Positions 25,068-34,423 of a stretch of 64,000 bases of DNA are shown here, piece after piece (position 1 is the first letter of the stretch; the number at the start of each line of letters is the position of its first letter). Under the pieces are notes generated by a model. The model was not told where the DNA came from. It ran no database searches and saw nothing but the letters and a program-made list of their open reading frames with translations. A program made the position numbers and the translations under genes. The DNA is from CALMEC01 sp963706315. Its GTDB lineage: Bacteria > Actinomycetota > Thermoleophilia > Miltoncostaeales > Miltoncostaeaceae. The DNA lies in contig CAVPMA010000015.1 of NCBI GenBank assembly GCA_963706315.1, positions 620,001 to 684,000 on the forward strand, in the 5' to 3' direction.

Positions 25068-25105
25068 GGCGGGCCGCTGCCGGTGCGAAGGTAGTGTCGA
25101 CGACC

Positions 25106-25327
25106 ATGTCGGGCGATCGTCCCATCTCCGGAGCCGACGTTCACGCGATCCTCCGGAGCCTCGGTCCAGGTGCGTACCAGGCCGAGCTCGCCGAGGCGTG
25201 GATCGCTGACGACGACCTGTTCACCAGCATCGAGGCGCTCGAGGCGGCCTGCCCGCCGGAGCGCATCGGCCTGTCACCGGGAGCGTTCGCCGCCCTGCTC
25301 GGACCCCTCTTCGGTGAGTTCGAGTAG
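25106..25327 (+). CDS. Small hypothetical protein
   Basis: 73 residues from ATG at 25106 (GTG at 25094 possible). Helical, acidic sequence (SGADVHAILRSLGPGAYQAE, then RIGLSPGAFAALLGPLFGEF). No family recognised. Its last 54 bases overlap the convergent membrane-protein gene, which is unusual and makes one of the two ends less certain. Confidence 0.5.
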   Translation: MSGDRPISGADVHAILRSLGPGAYQAELAEAWIADDDLFTSIEALEAACPPERIGLSPGAFAALLGPLFGEFE

Positions 25328-25906
25328 GCCGACGTCGGGGTCGAGGGCCACTCCCGCTGTCGGGTGGGGGCGCCACCAGTTTGCGTTGCGCGTGACCTGG
25401 ATGACCCGGGCGATGATGATGCCTGCGAGCAGGCTTGCGACTGCCCCCGAGATGATCGTGCCCTCGCCGGCGTCGACGCCGAAGAGCCCGGTGGGCAGGT
25501 AGACGAATTCGGCTTCCCGCTGCACCTGCCGGGAGTCGACCAGCGGTGTGAACAGGAGCCCCCAGGCGAGGAAGAGCGGTACGGCGAACGAGATCCCCTT
25601 GACGAAGTCCCGCCCCGGCAACCATCGCTCGACGAGAGGGAAGATCGCCGCGACGACCACTCCGAGGACGAGCGTCAGGTAGAGCCCTGCTCGCCCCGTG
25701 TCCGCTGTGCCGAACGCGTTGGCGAGCCCGTCGGGGAAGTCGTGCTGCGTCCAATGGCCGAAGACGTTGCCGGTGTGACCCTCCGCCAACACGAACATCC
25801 ACGCGAGTGCCGCGATGACGCCCGCTGCGGCGACCCCGAAGACGTGCCTCCCGATGGACGTCGCCCGCGGGAACGCCTGCGCGATCGATCCGTCCTGAGC
25901 GCTCAT
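25274..25906 (-). CDS. Four-helix membrane protein
   Basis: 210 residues, start ATG at 25906. Predicted membrane segments are HVFGVAAAGVIAALAWMFVL, AGLYLTLVLGVVVAAIFPLV, SFAVPLFLAWGLLFTPLV and GAVASLLAGIIIARVIQV. A soluble tail of about 35 residues follows. No family is recognised with confidence. The ATG overlaps the stop of the zinc-ribbon gene (ATGA), so the pair is a coupled operon. Confidence 0.72.
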   Translation of the reverse strand: MSAQDGSIAQAFPRATSIGRHVFGVAAAGVIAALAWMFVLAEGHTGNVFGHWTQHDFPDGLANAFGTADTGRAGLYLTLVLGVVVAAIFPLVERWLPGRDFVKGISFAVPLFLAWGLLFTPLVDSRQVQREAEFVYLPTGLFGVDAGEGTIISGAVASLLAGIIIARVIQVTRNANWWRPHPTAGVALDPDVGLLELTEEGSEQGGERSR

Positions 25907-26172
25907 ACGCGGCGCCGGGGGCCCAGCCCCGGGTTCTGGTTTGCGCGCAGCCACGCGATTCGCAGGTACAGGTCGCGATCATCGACGTCTGGCGCGAGCT
26001 CGAAGCGCTCGCCGCACAGCGGACAGACGGTCTGGTTCTGGAATTCGGGAATGCCGTCGGCGTCGACCGCTCCGGTGGGGAACAGCACGAGGTCACCCCA
26101 ACAGTCCGGCGTGGGGCAGCGCGTCCGGGCATCCGGGTTGGCAAAATCGCTCTTGCGGAGTTGGGCGGCCAC
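25903..26172 (-). CDS. Zinc-ribbon protein
   Basis: 89 residues with two cysteine knuckles, CPTPDC near 19 and CPLCGE near 50, spaced as in a zinc ribbon, then an acidic helical tail. Function unknown. It is the first gene of a coupled pair with the membrane protein and diverges from the sulfur-carrier operon across about 110 bases. Confidence 0.7.
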   Translation of the reverse strand: MAAQLRKSDFANPDARTRCPTPDCWGDLVLFPTGAVDADGIPEFQNQTVCPLCGERFELAPDVDDRDLYLRIAWLRANQNPGLGPRRRV

Positions 26173-26243
26173 GATTCACGATCCCCTGTGCGTCGTCGGT
26201 GCCAGCCGGAGCGTACCCTCGCTGGGCGCCTGACGAAAATGGG

Positions 26244-26270
26244 TATAATCCCTGAACCTAATTCGGGTAT
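26244..26270 (+). promoter_or_regulatory. Promoter -10 and possible Rrf2-type operator of the sulfur-carrier operon
   Basis: A perfect TATAAT (26244-26249) lies 35 bases before the E1 start. It overlaps an imperfect dyad running from ataatccctgaa to ttcgggtat (26246-26270), whose right half resembles IscR/CymR-family half sites (GTCGGGTAT-like). No good -35 hexamer is visible at the expected distance, which would suit an activator. The regulator assignment is inference. Confidence 0.5.
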
Positions 26271-26283
26271 CGCGGAGGACGGC

Positions 26284-27468
26284 ATGGCACGCACCTATCA
26301 GGACCTCCTGGCGGAGGCGCGGGAGCAGATCCCCGAGATCGACGCGGCGGGCCTCGCCGAGTCCCTCGCCGGTGACGATCCCCCGCTCGTCGTGGACGTC
26401 CGCGAGCAGAGCGAATGGGACGAGGGCTTCATCCCCGGAGCCGTGCACGTGCCGCGAGGCTTCCTCGAGAGCCGCATCGCCGGCGTCGCCCGGCCCGACC
26501 GGAACATCGTGCTGAGCTGCGCCGTCGGCAACCGCTCGCTGCTCGCGGCCCAGACGCTGCGCGAGATGGGGTACGCCAAGGTCGCCAACCTCGCCGGCGG
26601 GTTCACCGACTGGAAGCGCAGGGGTCACCCATTCGACGTACCGCGACGCCTCACCGACGCCCAGCGGCGACGCTACAGCCGTCACATCCTCATCCCCGAG
26701 CTCGGTGAGCAGGGGCAGCTGGACTTGCTGAACAGCAAGGCACTGCTGATCGGGGCCGGCGGGCTCGGGTCGCCGTCCGCGCTTTACCTCGCCGCCGCCG
26801 GCGTCGGCACGATCGGGCTCGTGGACGACGACGTCGTCGACGAATCGAACCTGCAGCGCCAGATCATCCACACCACCGACCGCGTCGGCGTGCCGAAGGG
26901 GGAGTCCGCGAAGCAGGCGATCACGGCCCTCAATCCGGACGTCCGGGTCAACGTCCACCCGGTGCGGGTAAACAAGGAGAACGTCCTCGACCTCATCGCC
27001 GACTATGACGTGATCGTGGACGGTGCCGACAACTTCCCGACGCGCTACCTGCTGAGCGACGCGTCGCTCATGACCCGCACCCCCCTCGTGCACGCGAGCA
27101 TCCTGCGGTTCGAGGGCCACGCCTCCGTGTTCATCCCGTATGAGGGCCCGTGCTACCGCTGCCTGTTCCCCGAGCCGCCGCCGCCGGACCTCGCGCCGTC
27201 GTGCGGCGAGGCGGGCGTGCTCGGCGTCCTCTGCGGGGTGATGGGCACGATCCAGGCGACCGAGGCCATCAAGGTCCTCACGGGCATCGGCGACACCCTC
27301 TCCGGGCGGCTGCTCGTCTACGACGCGCTCGGCATGACCTTCACCGAGCTCAAGCTCCGGCGCGACCCGGACTGCCCCGCGTGCGGCCCCAACGCCAGGC
27401 TCGAGTTCAAGGACTACGAGGCATGGTGCGCCGGCATCGGCCGCCACCCGGTTGGGCTCGGCGTCTAG
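26284..27468 (+). CDS. Rhodanese-E1 fusion: sulfur-carrier adenylyltransferase (MoeZ/MoeB-like)
   Basis: 394 residues. The rhodanese domain comes first (about 20-115) with active cysteine 79 in LSCAVGNRS. A ThiF/MoeB-type E1 domain follows with nucleotide motif GAGGLGSP at 158-165, IDD-type DNFPTRYLL, catalytic cysteine region PSCGEAGVLGVLCG, and zinc pairs CYRC and CPAC. It would adenylate the C-terminal glycine of the next-encoded CysO and pass sulfur to it as thiocarboxylate. In the well-known MoeZ the rhodanese lies at the C-terminus, so the order is swapped. It is the first gene of the operon. Confidence 0.9.
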   Translation: MARTYQDLLAEAREQIPEIDAAGLAESLAGDDPPLVVDVREQSEWDEGFIPGAVHVPRGFLESRIAGVARPDRNIVLSCAVGNRSLLAAQTLREMGYAKVANLAGGFTDWKRRGHPFDVPRRLTDAQRRRYSRHILIPELGEQGQLDLLNSKALLIGAGGLGSPSALYLAAAGVGTIGLVDDDVVDESNLQRQIIHTTDRVGVPKGESAKQAITALNPDVRVNVHPVRVNKENVLDLIADYDVIVDGADNFPTRYLLSDASLMTRTPLVHASILRFEGHASVFIPYEGPCYRCLFPEPPPPDLAPSCGEAGVLGVLCGVMGTIQATEAIKVLTGIGDTLSGRLLVYDALGMTFTELKLRRDPDCPACGPNARLEFKDYEAWCAGIGRHPVGLGV

Positions 27469-27767
27469 TGGGCGTCGTCAAGATCCCACCGGTGCTCCGG
27501 GCGGCCGTCGGCGGTGAGCGCGAGGTGCGGGTCGAGGGCGACACCGTCTCCGATCTCCTGGAGTCCCTCTACGCGCTCCACCCCGACGTGCGGTCCCAGC
27601 TCGCGAGCCAGGATGGCGAGCTGCACCGGTTCGTGAACCTCTATCTCAACGACGAGGACGTCCGCATGCTCGGATGGCTCGACACCCCGGTCAGCGAGAA
27701 CGACACCCTCACGATCCTGCCGGCGATGGCGGGAGGCTCGGCGTACGCACTCGGGGGCGCCCGGTGA
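27468..27767 (+). CDS. cysO: CysO-like ubiquitin-fold sulfur carrier with C-terminal extension
   Basis: 99 residues, start GTG at 27468 overlapping the E1 stop by one base. Beta-grasp fold as in MoaD/ThiS/CysO, with NLYLNDEDVRMLGWLDTPV and ENDTLTILPAMAGG. The di-glycine that should be the C-terminus sits at 89-90 and is followed by nine more residues, SAYALGGAR. The carrier must be trimmed before it can be adenylated, probably by the JAMM protease encoded two genes downstream. The stop overlaps the cysM start (GTGA). Confidence 0.88.
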   Translation: MGVVKIPPVLRAAVGGEREVRVEGDTVSDLLESLYALHPDVRSQLASQDGELHRFVNLYLNDEDVRMLGWLDTPVSENDTLTILPAMAGGSAYALGGAR

Positions 27768-28726
27768 GCTCCGGCATCGCCGCACCGCCGCAGGCGATCT
27801 CGCCGGACGTCGTCGCGACGATCGGGAACACCCCGCTCGTGGAGCTGACGGGGATCACGCCGAACCCCGAGGTGCGCATCCTCGCGAAGCTCGAGTCGGC
27901 GAACCCCACCGGCTCGATCAAGGACCGCACCGCCCTGTCGCTGATCGACGACGCCGAGCGGCGCGGATTGATCAGCCCTGGCGACACCATCATGGAGCCG
28001 ACATCCGGGAACACCGGGATCTCCTTGGCGATGATCTGCCGGGTGCGCGGATACCGGCTCGTCGCTGTGATGCCCGACAACGTCACCGAGGAGCGGCGTC
28101 AGCTCCTGCGCCTGTACGGCGCTGAGATCGTCGACTCGCCGGGCGAGGAGGGCTCCAACGGGGCGGTCCGGCTCGCGAGCCGGCTCGCGCGGGAGCAGGG
28201 GCTTTACATGCCGTTCCAGTACGGCAACCCGGCGAACCCGCGGGCCCACTCCGAGGGCACCGCGGAGGAGATCGTGCGCGACTGCCCCGAGGTCGACATC
28301 CTCGTCGCCGGCCTCGGCACCGGCGGCACCCTCATGGGGTGCTCCGAGCGCCTCAAGCGTCACCGCCCCGAGATCCGGATCGTCGCGTGCGAGCCGCTTC
28401 AGGGCGACCCGGTCATGGGCCTGCGAAGCCTGGACGACGGTTTCGTGCCGCCGATCCTCGACGTGTCGCGGCTCGACCGGAAGCTGCTGGTCGCCAACGG
28501 CGACGCACTCGGCATGACCCGGCGACTCGCCGACGAGGAGGGCCTGTTCGTCGGGATCTCCTCGGGCGCGGTGATCCATGTCTGTGCGCGGCTCGCGCGC
28601 ACCATCGAGCGCGGAACGATCGTGGGGATCGTCGCGGATGGCGGCTGGAAGTACCTGTCGGCCGGCATCTGGTCCGACGACTCCGATGCGGTCACCGACC
28701 GGCTCGACCGGGGCGTGTTCTGGTAA
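27764..28726 (+). CDS. cysM: Cysteine synthase CysM, CysO-thiocarboxylate dependent
   Basis: 320 residues, start GTG at 27764. PLP lysine 53 lies in NPTGSIKDRTALS, the substrate loop is TSGNTGISLA near 81, and the phosphate loop is GLGTGGTLMGC near 182. In Mycobacterium the CysO-dependent CysM uses O-phosphoserine and CysO-COSH to form a CysO-cysteine adduct, and the order cysO-cysM next to mec here matches that pathway. The start overlaps the cysO stop. Confidence 0.93.
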   Translation: MSSGIAAPPQAISPDVVATIGNTPLVELTGITPNPEVRILAKLESANPTGSIKDRTALSLIDDAERRGLISPGDTIMEPTSGNTGISLAMICRVRGYRLVAVMPDNVTEERRQLLRLYGAEIVDSPGEEGSNGAVRLASRLAREQGLYMPFQYGNPANPRAHSEGTAEEIVRDCPEVDILVAGLGTGGTLMGCSERLKRHRPEIRIVACEPLQGDPVMGLRSLDDGFVPPILDVSRLDRKLLVANGDALGMTRRLADEEGLFVGISSGAVIHVCARLARTIERGTIVGIVADGGWKYLSAGIWSDDSDAVTDRLDRGVFW

Positions 28727-29145
28727 CCGGGACGCTGGTCCTTCCGTCGGAGCTCGCGGACGACCTTGTCGCGCACGCGCGGTCGGAGGCGCCGAACGAG
28801 TGCTGCGGGCTCATCGCCGGACGGGACGGCGCGGCCGTGCGGGTGTTCCGCGTCACGAACACCGAGGCGAGCCCGTTCATGTACGTGATGGACCCGCGGG
28901 AGCAGCTGCGGATCATGGACGAGATCGACGACGCCGGATGGGAGCTGCTCGCGATCTACCACTCACACACGAGGTCGGCGGCGTACCCGTCCAGGACGGA
29001 CGTGGAACTCGCCTTCTACCCCGACACCGCATACCTGATCGTCTCGCTCGCGGATCGCGACCGGCCCGAGGTGCGCGCCTTCCGCCTCGACCGCACGGGC
29101 CCCGAGGGCTCCCAGATCAGCGAGATCCCCGTCGAGATCCAGTAG
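28720..29145 (+). CDS. mec: JAMM metalloprotease Mec (CysO-cysteine hydrolase)
   Basis: About 141 residues. The JAMM/MPN+ motif is complete: Glu in PNECCGLIAG, then HSH-x7-S-x2-D in HSHTRSAAYPSRTD. Mec releases cysteine from CysO-cysteine and may also trim the CysO extension. The coding signal starts at LVTGTLVLPSELAD, overlapping the end of cysM, but no ATG, GTG or TTG lies near it in frame. CTG at 28720 (overlapping the cysM stop) or CTG at 28735 would have to serve as start. Confidence 0.87.
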   Translation: MVTGTLVLPSELADDLVAHARSEAPNECCGLIAGRDGAAVRVFRVTNTEASPFMYVMDPREQLRIMDEIDDAGWELLAIYHSHTRSAAYPSRTDVELAFYPDTAYLIVSLADRDRPEVRAFRLDRTGPEGSQISEIPVEIQ

Positions 29146-29151
29146 CGATCG

Positions 29152-29334
29152 TCACCCGGCCTGATCGTCCTGTCGGCAAGCTGGGAAGTCGAGTCGGCCA
29201 CTCCAGGTGTCGAGCGCCGGACATCCGATCTTCCCGGCGGCCGTGGGGAGGCCGGCCAGCTGCCACCCGCAGTGCTCTCCGTCGCCGCGCAGGCACTGCG
29301 GCCGGCCGAAGGGCGCAACGTTCAACCACTGCAC
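29152..29334 (-). CDS. Possible small cysteine-containing protein
   Basis: A 60-codon minus-strand frame from GTG 29334, convergent with mec. It contains QCLRGDGEHCGWQLAGLP and CPALDTWSGRLDFPACR, a spacing of four cysteines that looks like a folded small domain. There is no clear ribosome site. The rest of 29146-29521 shows nothing I recognise. Confidence 0.3.
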   Translation of the reverse strand: MQWLNVAPFGRPQCLRGDGEHCGWQLAGLPTAAGKIGCPALDTWSGRLDFPACRQDDQAG

Positions 29335-29521
29335 GGTGGGCCGCTCGCCCCCAGTTGATCCGGTCGGTCAACCGAGTGTCAGACGCCGAGGGAGACCCGC
29401 TGTTCGCAATGAGCCGGTCCGCCACTCGGTTCGGGGCGAGGGGCGGACCATCGCCGCCCGTCCGGGGCCACCGGGGAGCGATGATGCGCTCACGGACCCG
29501 GGACGGACGGTCTGGGCCGGA

Positions 29522-31126
29522 TCACTCCGCCCGCGTCAACTCCGCGGCAACGACATCCTCGGTTGCCTTCTTGCGGGTCCGGCGACGGGGCTTCGGCGTC
29601 TCCTCCTCGGCCGGTTCGGCGGCCTCCGCCGCGACGGGCTCATCGGCGACGGCCTCCTCGGCCTTCTTGCGCGTTCGGCGCTTCGGCTTGGGGGCATCCT
29701 CCTCGGTGGGAGCGGCCTCGACGGCGGCCTCCTGGACCAGCGGTGCCGCTGCGGCCTCGTCCTCGGTCGCCTTCTTGCGGGTGCGGCGCTTCGGCTTGGG
29801 GGCCTCCTCCTCGGCAGGCGCGGCCTCGACGGCCGGCTCGACCGGGGTGAGGGCCGGGAGCACCGACCCTCGGCGCACCCGTCGCCGGCTGCCCGCAGCG
29901 GGCTCCTCGGCGGTTGGCTCGCCGGCCGGGGTCACTTCGCCGCCCTCCGGCTCCTCGGCCGTCACGGCGGCAGGCTCCTCGCTCTCGGGCTCCGCGGTGA
30001 GGTCGTCGCTCGTTGGCTCGGGCAGCGACGACAGTGAGCGGCGCCGGCGGCGCGAGCCGCGCGTCGGGGGCCCGTCCTCGGTCACGTCGGTTGCCTCGAC
30101 GAGGTCGGGGATCTCGACCTCGAGGTCCTCCGCGGCGAGGACCACGTCCTCGTACGTGATGGGCTGGTCGAGCGGCGGCAGCTCGGCGGCCGCGACCTCC
30201 TTGGGCCGCACCTCGAACTCGAACACCTCGGCGCCGTCGGCGCTCGCGGTCTCCTCGCCGTTCGCCTCGGTCTGCGCCGAGGCCTCGCTCGGCTCGCCGC
30301 GGCGGCGCCTGCGACGCCTGCGTCCCTCACCCAACTCGACGATGGGGCGCTCCGGTGCCAGCGTCGGCCAGTCGCCCGAAGCCGCTGCGCTCTCGCCGAG
30401 GTCGACGAGGTAGGTGCCGCTGCGCGGGTCCTTCTCGAGTCGGACGACGCCCTTGGCCTGGGCGTCCTCGAGGAACTTCGAGAAGGTGGAGAAGCCGATC
30501 TCGCCTTCGTCGAACGCCGGGTCGCGGCGACGCATGGAGTCCTTCACGGCACTGGCCTGCGGGTGCTCGTCGCCCTCGCGCTGGCGGGCCATCATCGTCT
30601 CGCGCAGGAGCGTCAGCGCGTCGGGGCGGACCCCGCCGTGATGTGGCAGGGCCTTGCTTGCGAGGCTGTCGTAGAAGAAGAACTCGTCGCAGTTCGCGAT
30701 CAGCAGCGGGCTCGCCGACGACTCGTCGCGGCCGACGCCGATGACGCGCTTGTTGAGCTCGCGCAGCTTCCCGACGAGCGGGGTGAAGTCGCTGTCGCCG
30801 GACACAATGACGAAGTTGTCCACGTGCTGGCGGCTGTACGCGATCTCCATCGCGTCGACGGCCATCTTGATGTCGGCCCGGTTCTTTGCGCCCTCACGCG
30901 CGGACGGCATCTCGATCAGCTCGAGGCCGGCGTTCATGAGCTCCCGCCGGGCGTCGCGGTAGCGACTCCAGTCGGCGTAGGCCCGCTTGACGACCACACG
31001 CCCCTTCTCGGCGAGGCGGCTCATCACGAGGTGGATGTCGAACTCACCCCGGTTGCGCGCGCCTGGGCGCGCCATGTTCTCGATGTCGACCAGCACGGCG
31101 AGTGCGTGCTCGGACGCGTTATGCAC
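29522..31126 (-). CDS. NYN (LabA-like PIN) nuclease with OST-HTH domain and basic repeat tail
   Basis: 534 residues, start GTG at 31126 with an excellent site ggaggaaa. The NYN domain (about 8-165) has the acidic residues in VLVDIENM, RADIKMAVDAME and VSGDSDFTPLV expected of a PIN-type ribonuclease. An OST-HTH/LOTUS RNA-binding domain follows (about 190-265; GFSTFSKFLEDAQAKGVV). Then comes an eight-arginine run and 250 residues of disorder. The last 100 residues contain three near-identical PKPKRRTRKKA blocks (the last PKPRRRTRKKA) separated by acidic alanine-rich linkers, probably an RNA- or ribosome-binding tail. Confidence 0.85.
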   Translation of the reverse strand: MHNASEHALAVLVDIENMARPGARNRGEFDIHLVMSRLAEKGRVVVKRAYADWSRYRDARRELMNAGLELIEMPSAREGAKNRADIKMAVDAMEIAYSRQHVDNFVIVSGDSDFTPLVGKLRELNKRVIGVGRDESSASPLLIANCDEFFFYDSLASKALPHHGGVRPDALTLLRETMMARQREGDEHPQASAVKDSMRRRDPAFDEGEIGFSTFSKFLEDAQAKGVVRLEKDPRSGTYLVDLGESAAASGDWPTLAPERPIVELGEGRRRRRRRRGEPSEASAQTEANGEETASADGAEVFEFEVRPKEVAAAELPPLDQPITYEDVVLAAEDLEVEIPDLVEATDVTEDGPPTRGSRRRRRSLSSLPEPTSDDLTAEPESEEPAAVTAEEPEGGEVTPAGEPTAEEPAAGSRRRVRRGSVLPALTPVEPAVEAAPAEEEAPKPKRRTRKKATEDEAAAAPLVQEAAVEAAPTEEDAPKPKRRTRKKAEEAVADEPVAAEAAEPAEEETPKPRRRTRKKATEDVVAAELTRAE

Positions 31127-31300
31127 GGATTTCCTCCGGTTCTCGGGTCGCCCGCAGGCGACGATCATGCGGCAAGTGCCGTGGGCCGCCCGTGGGCAGC
31201 ACCGGGAGGGACTGTAGCAGGGAGCCTCACCGAGGCTTCAGATCCATCCATTCCTGCCGATACAGGTTTTATGAGGTTCATGGATGGAAAGGGGCTCGCG

Positions 31301-31381
31301 ATGAGCCACCGGGCGCAGTTCGTCATCGGCGCGATCCTCGGCGTCGCGGGCCTCGTGCTCCTGTCGGTCGGCGGGAGCTGA
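31301..31381 (+). CDS. Very small single-pass membrane peptide
   Basis: 26 codons from ATG 31301, preceded by ggaaaggg at a good distance. The peptide is a short basic head followed by one hydrophobic helix, FVIGAILGVAGLVLLSVGG. Small size makes it uncertain, but the ribosome site and helix are good. It lies between the NYN gene and citrate synthase. Confidence 0.4.
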   Translation: MSHRAQFVIGAILGVAGLVLLSVGGS

Positions 31382-31533
31382 GCGACCAGCGCGGGGAGAC
31401 GTCGTCCCGCGCATCCGCGTTCGTATTTCCCGCGCGTTCAGATCGCCACACGAGGCGGCCTCGTCGGTAGACTGCAGGGAGATCGCCCCGGGGCGGGCGG
31501 ACCTCCGGGCGGAAATCGACAAAGGATGCTCCC

Positions 31534-32868
<1,335 letters not shown>

Positions 32869-32977
32869 CAACGATTCGTTCCGTCGCCAGCCCGGTCGGA
32901 GTCGGCGGCGAAACGAAGTCGAAAATTCGGATGGTTCGGGGTGGATGCGGTGGCGCCTGAGCGAGTAGGCTGCATCC

Positions 32978-33232
32978 ATGGCTGAATCACAAGAAGACAT
33001 CCGTCGATCGCTCAAGGAAATCGGCCAGGAGATCGCAAGGCTCCTGGAACAGGCGAAGGCGCTTATGAAGGACGCTGCCGGCGACGCCAGCAAGTGGGCC
33101 GGCAAAGTGGTGGGCAGCGACGACTCACCGCTTGATCAGATCGAGCGTCTCGGCGAGCTGCGCGAGAAGGGCTTCGTGACCGACGAGGAGTTCCAAGCGA
33201 AGAAAGCGGAGCTCCTGAAGAAGATCGCGTGA
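32978..33232 (+). CDS. SHOCT domain protein
   Basis: 84 residues. An N-terminal amphipathic helix (DIRRSLKEIGQEIARLLEQA) is followed by a C-terminal SHOCT motif, DQIERLGELREKGFVTDEEF then QAKKAELLKKI. SHOCT segments act as oligomerisation or targeting modules. The stop overlaps the GTG of the next gene, so the two are coupled. Confidence 0.8.
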   Translation: MAESQEDIRRSLKEIGQEIARLLEQAKALMKDAAGDASKWAGKVVGSDDSPLDQIERLGELREKGFVTDEEFQAKKAELLKKIA

Positions 33233-33594
33233 CCGACGCTGGAGCCGTCGACGCCTGGGAGGCGTTCATCACCGAGGTCGAGCCGCACGTGTCCCCGGAG
33301 TGGACGCGCAACGCCCGCGAGCACGGATCGCAGGGCTGGATCAGGCTCATCGCCCTCGTCGACGTCCACCACAACCTCACCTCCCCCCAGATCGTCGAGA
33401 AGATCGCGATGACGATGGGCGACCTCGCCGGCGACCGCGAAGCGGAGGCGGCGGGATGGACCGCGCTCATGGAGCAGGCGCGTGACAACCGCCGCGCGCT
33501 GCTCGACCGCGTCATCGAGGTCGCGCCGACGGTGCTGAGCGAGGACCTCGTCGTGCTCTTCACCCGCTCGCTCACGCCGGCGCCGTCGATCTAG
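33229..33594 (+). CDS. Hypothetical helical protein coupled to the SHOCT gene
   Basis: 121 residues from GTG 33229, overlapping the SHOCT stop (GTGA). All-helical sequence: AWEAFITEVEPHVSPEWTRN, then LIALVDVHHNLTSPQIVEK. No family recognised. The tight overlap suggests it works with the SHOCT protein. Confidence 0.65.
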   Translation: MTDAGAVDAWEAFITEVEPHVSPEWTRNAREHGSQGWIRLIALVDVHHNLTSPQIVEKIAMTMGDLAGDREAEAAGWTALMEQARDNRRALLDRVIEVAPTVLSEDLVVLFTRSLTPAPSI

Positions 33595-33715
33595 CGTTCT
33601 GACTCAGGACACCAGCCTTGCCGCCGCCGAGCGTGCGGCGCGGTGGGTCACTCGTCCCGCCGTGCGGTGACGGTCGACTTCGGTGACGGCCGGGATCGGT
33701 GGGACACTCGGAGTG

Positions 33716-34420
33716 ATGAACGATCGCCCGCCGTCCTTCCGTCACCTGCCCCCCTGGGCGATCGTCGCGACGGTGGTCGCCGCGCTCGCCGTGGTCGGCG
33801 TGCTCATCGCGATCAGCGCCGGTGGAGGCGACGCCCAGGCCCGCGGTGAGTTGACCGGGGCGCAGGAGGCTGCGGCCCTCGTTGCCGGCATCCCGCAGGC
33901 GGGCGACCGCCTCGGCAAGGAGAGCGCGCCCATCGAGATCATCGAATACGCCGACCTGCAGTGCCCGTTCTGCGCCTCGGCGTCGACGCGGACCGTTCCG
34001 GCGCTGGTCGAGCAGTATGTCCGCGACGGTTCCGCCCGCCTGACGTTCCGGCCGCTCGCGTTCATCGGGCCCGACTCCGAGCGGGGGGCGCTGGCCGCCG
34101 CGGCCGCGGGCGAGCAGGGGAAGCTCTGGCAGTTCGCGGAGCTCGTGTACCGCAACCAGGGCGGGGAGAACACCGGGTGGCTCAGCGACGGCTTCGTCAC
34201 CGACGCGTCGACCGCGCTGGGCATGGACACGGCGGCCCTCGATCGCGCGCGCAAGGGCAGCGCAGCCGCCGGCGTTCTCGCCGCGGCGAACGCCGCCGCG
34301 CAGTCCGACGGCGTCGACAGCACCCCCACGTTCGTCGTCGCGGGCCCGAAGGGCCGGGTGGCGATCAAGGACTACGCCAACCTTACGGAGTTCGCCGCCG
34401 CCGTGGCGGCCGTGAGGTAG
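33716..34420 (+). CDS. Membrane-anchored DsbA-like thioredoxin-fold protein
   Basis: 234 residues, start ATG at 33716. An N-terminal anchor (WAIVATVVAALAVVGVLIAI, residues 14-33) leads to a DsbA/DsbG-like domain with the active site CPFC at 83-86 in YADLQCPFCASAS. The cis-proline region VDSTPTFVVAGP lies near 200. It would oxidise or isomerise disulfides outside the membrane. The next gene, three bases away, encodes VKOR, the quinone-linked enzyme that reoxidises such proteins. Confidence 0.9.
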   Translation: MNDRPPSFRHLPPWAIVATVVAALAVVGVLIAISAGGGDAQARGELTGAQEAAALVAGIPQAGDRLGKESAPIEIIEYADLQCPFCASASTRTVPALVEQYVRDGSARLTFRPLAFIGPDSERGALAAAAAGEQGKLWQFAELVYRNQGGENTGWLSDGFVTDASTALGMDTAALDRARKGSAAAGVLAAANAAAQSDGVDSTPTFVVAGPKGRVAIKDYANLTEFAAAVAAVR

Positions 34421-34423
34421 TCC

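Noticed and set aside
29522..29860. Repeats at the end of the NYN gene as a CRISPR or minisatellite
   Set aside because: They are in-frame coding repeats of a basic peptide with uneven linkers.
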